51,244 nucleotides of DNA, taken from Candidatus Margulisiibacteriota bacterium (lineage in GTDB: Bacteria > Margulisbacteria > WOR-1 > O2-12-FULL-45-9 > XYB2-FULL-48-7). Shown one piece after another: positions 51,181 through 51,244 of this stretch (position 1 is its first letter; each line of letters starts with the position of its first letter). The DNA is taken from the NCBI GenBank assembly GCA_028702315.1, contig JAQVPA010000003.1:1-51244 (forward strand), written 5' to 3'. The translations under genes and the position numbers were made by a program. The notes under the pieces are model-generated. The model was not told the DNA's origin and made no database searches. It saw only the letters and a program-made list of their open reading frames with translations.

Positions 51181-51244
51181 GAAATTCTCGACATCCTCGA
51201 CTTTATTGCTTTCGTGATGAAGACGTTCGGCTTTGAATATAAGA

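Noticed and set aside
1-51244. CRISPR arrays, tRNA or rRNA genes
   Set aside because: No regularly spaced repeats, no cas genes and no cloverleaf or rRNA sequences were recognised on either strand.

Overview
The window looks like the chromosome of an uncultivated diderm bacterium. An outer-membrane assembly pair (TamB-like, BamA with three POTRA domains) sits beside ordinary housekeeping genes. Dispersed heptamer-type repeats (for example CTTTTGA x4 inside trmD) resemble those of cyanobacteria and their relatives. A Margulisbacteria/Saganbacteria-like lineage would fit, but this is an inference from gene content and style, and no marker in the window settles it. Host DNA looks moderately GC-rich. 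The central 19.4 kb (about 10.43-29.84 kb) is visibly AT-rich.

Layout. (1) 1-8.4 kb: tamB (5' end outside the window), bamA, rsmG, parA, parB and a DUF1015 gene, all on +. (2) 8.4-10.4 kb: an ORF6N-domain gene with three palindromic operator-like sites, a PUR-alpha/DUF3276 gene, a 43-aa small ORF, a four-helix-bundle gene and the 3' third of comM. (3) 10.43-29.84 kb: an integrated element that splits comM at the codons for the conserved AAMNPCPCG motif, with a shared 5-bp core (CCGTG on the comM strand) at both junctions. It carries a large serine recombinase split over two overlapping ORFs, a primase-helicase, SSB, a DnaB/RecA-like ATPase, a small serine resolvase, a DUF2958 protein, SepF-like and Clp-N-like proteins and a small controller-type XRE regulator. 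It also carries two unknown genes behind long direct repeats, two PD-(D/E)XK-type nucleases next to two DNA methyltransferases, a secreted ComEC-like metallo-beta-lactamase lipoprotein and a double-HTH protein. (4) 29.84-38.8 kb, on - apart from one orphan gene: comM 5' part, yraN, rnhB, orphan gene (+), lepB, rplS, SPOUT methyltransferase, trmD, ylqD, khpA, rpsP, aroC and a GGDEF protein. (5) 38.8-48.3 kb: branched-chain amino acid genes ilvD, ilvB, ilvN and ilvC on +, interrupted by five minus-strand genes of unknown function. Extra copies of the ilvD 3' end lie between two of those genes. (6) 48.3-51.2 kb: DedA-family gene, dxr and thrS. thrS has an in-frame TAG near the right edge and stays open afterwards.

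The main results are these. The element's attachment site lies inside one reading frame: in a circular form the recombinase ORF would run in frame into the double-HTH ORF, and integration separates them. A 16-bp palindrome (GGAYACNATNGTRTCC) lies before the controller-like XRE gene and before two unknown element genes, suggesting a small regulon. A promoter pattern resembling sigma-28 (TGAAA, about 15 nt, then GCCGATAT/CGATAAT) precedes the GGDEF gene and five orphan genes. Many genes have TATAAT 6-9 nt before the ATG and no Shine-Dalgarno sequence, which predicts leaderless transcripts.
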